Origin: Flavobacterium panacagri
GTDB taxonomy: Bacteria > Bacteroidota > Bacteroidia > Flavobacteriales > Flavobacteriaceae
Assembly (NCBI RefSeq): GCF_030378165.1
Contig: NZ_CP119766.1
Coordinates: 4,464,001 to 4,528,000 of the forward strand
DNA length: 64,000 nucleotides
Direction: 5' to 3'
Shown one piece after another: positions 63,372 to 64,000 of the stretch. The translations under genes and the position numbers were made by a program. Each line of letters starts with the position of its first letter. Within the stretch, counting starts at the first letter, position 1. The notes beneath the pieces are model-generated. The model saw only the letters and a program-made list of their open reading frames with translations, made no database searches and was not told the origin of the DNA.

Positions 63372-64000
63372 ATGAAAAGAATATTCATTACAGGATTTGC
63401 ATTATTGGCATTATTTCAGGCAAGGGCGCAGAATGTCCCGGCCGATTCTACCAGTTATAAAAGCAATAAATTAAAATTGGAAGAAGTTAATCTGGTTTCG
63501 AGCTATTATAAACAAGACGGAAACAATTCAGCCGTTACGGGTGGAATCGGTTCTGAGCATCTAACTGATATTGCCAATACCATTGATGTTAAGCTGGTAA
63601 AATACGGCCAGACCGGAATCAAGCATACCTTTGATATTGAAGCCGGTATTGACCATTATACCTCTGCTTCATCAGATATGATTGACCTGAGCGCTAATTC
63701 ATCTGCATCGTCTTCAGACAACCGCTTCTACCCTTCTTTGACCTACCTTAGGGAAAATGAAGAAAAAGGAAGAACGCTTGGAATCGGCGTTTCATCATCA
63801 ACGGAATTTGATTACCAGTCTTTTGGAGGAAATATTGCCTTCTCGCAGAAAACAAAAGACAGAAACGGGGAATTCACGGCCAAATTCCAGACCTTTATAG
63901 ATCAGCTCAAATTAATTGAGCCCGTTGAACTTCGTGCTCCGGGAAGTGAAGGTTATGAAAGTGCTAACAGAAATACTTTTGCAGGGACTTTGAGCTACTC
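63372..64000 (+). CDS. DUF3570 outer-membrane beta-barrel protein, 3' end cut by the window
   Basis: This is the first 209 residues of an outer-membrane protein. It has a signal peptide (MKRIFITGFALLALFQARAQ), an N-terminal EVNLVSSYYKQDGNNSAVTGG segment and alternating amphipathic strands of a barrel (ITFDIEAGIDHYTSASS-like; FYPSLTYLREN; GIGVSSSTEFDYQS). It is 18 bp after DUF4266 and forms the outer-membrane end of the thioredoxin-ApbE-DUF4266-DUF3570 operon. Function is unknown. The frame is open at the window end. Confidence 0.88.
   Translation, partial: MKRIFITGFALLALFQARAQNVPADSTSYKSNKLKLEEVNLVSSYYKQDGNNSAVTGGIGSEHLTDIANTIDVKLVKYGQTGIKHTFDIEAGIDHYTSASSDMIDLSANSSASSSDNRFYPSLTYLRENEEKGRTLGIGVSSSTEFDYQSFGGNIAFSQKTKDRNGEFTAKFQTFIDQLKLIEPVELRAPGSEGYESANRNTFAGTLSY

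Overview
The window looks like a chromosomal segment of a Flavobacterium-type bacterium (Bacteroidota). The DNA is AT-rich and intergenic regions are A/T tracts. Shine-Dalgarno sequences are weak. Two complete SusC/SusD systems are present, along with typical flavobacterial families (DUF4843, PKD-like lipoprotein, TIGR03643, DUF4266/DUF3570). No tRNA, rRNA or CRISPR array was seen.

Region 1 (100-22,200, all on the minus strand) is a pectin utilisation locus. It holds GH43, GH105, two GH95, a PL1 pectate lyase, a DUF5123-type surface lipoprotein, SusD, SusC, two CE8 pectin methylesterases, an alpha/beta-hydrolase esterase and a GH28 polygalacturonase. The set can de-esterify, cut, import and trim a pectic polymer. 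No regulator is encoded here. However, three of the transcription units share a previously unlabelled 13-bp element, present each time as two copies exactly 22 bp apart. This suggests one PUL-specific AraC/HTCS-like activator encoded elsewhere.

Region 2 (22,475-33,575) holds an mprF-like / DUF998 / acvB-like operon (aminoacyl-lipid synthesis, flipping and probable hydrolysis) and a TolC-adaptor-DUF190-CzcA heavy-metal efflux operon.

Region 3 (33,900-39,440) is a loose patchwork: a lipoprotein, a formate/nitrite-type channel, an SDR, several small orphan genes, a decayed membrane-protein pseudogene and long gene-free stretches.

Region 4 (39,855-53,088, minus strand) is an ECF-sigma/FecR-controlled SusCD system. 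It carries two extra surface lipoproteins, two TlpA-like thioredoxins and a two-domain trypsin-like protease with a PDZ domain. Its make-up fits peptide or protein capture better than glycan use.

Region 5 (53,600-55,313) is a peptidase S9 gene cut down by an IS6-family element. The terminal repeat of the element supplies the start codon of what remains.

Region 6 (55,464-64,000) holds two SDR-type genes divergent from a TIGR03643 gene across a 23-bp tandem repeat, a soluble PAS histidine kinase, two orphans and a VIT-family transporter. It ends with an operon of thioredoxin, ApbE flavin transferase, a tiny DUF4266 lipoprotein ending in a Cys-Gly-Cys tail, and DUF3570 (cut by the window end). 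This last operon is the best candidate for an undescribed system: a possible extracytoplasmic flavinylated or metal-binding redox lipoprotein with a dedicated outer-membrane partner.
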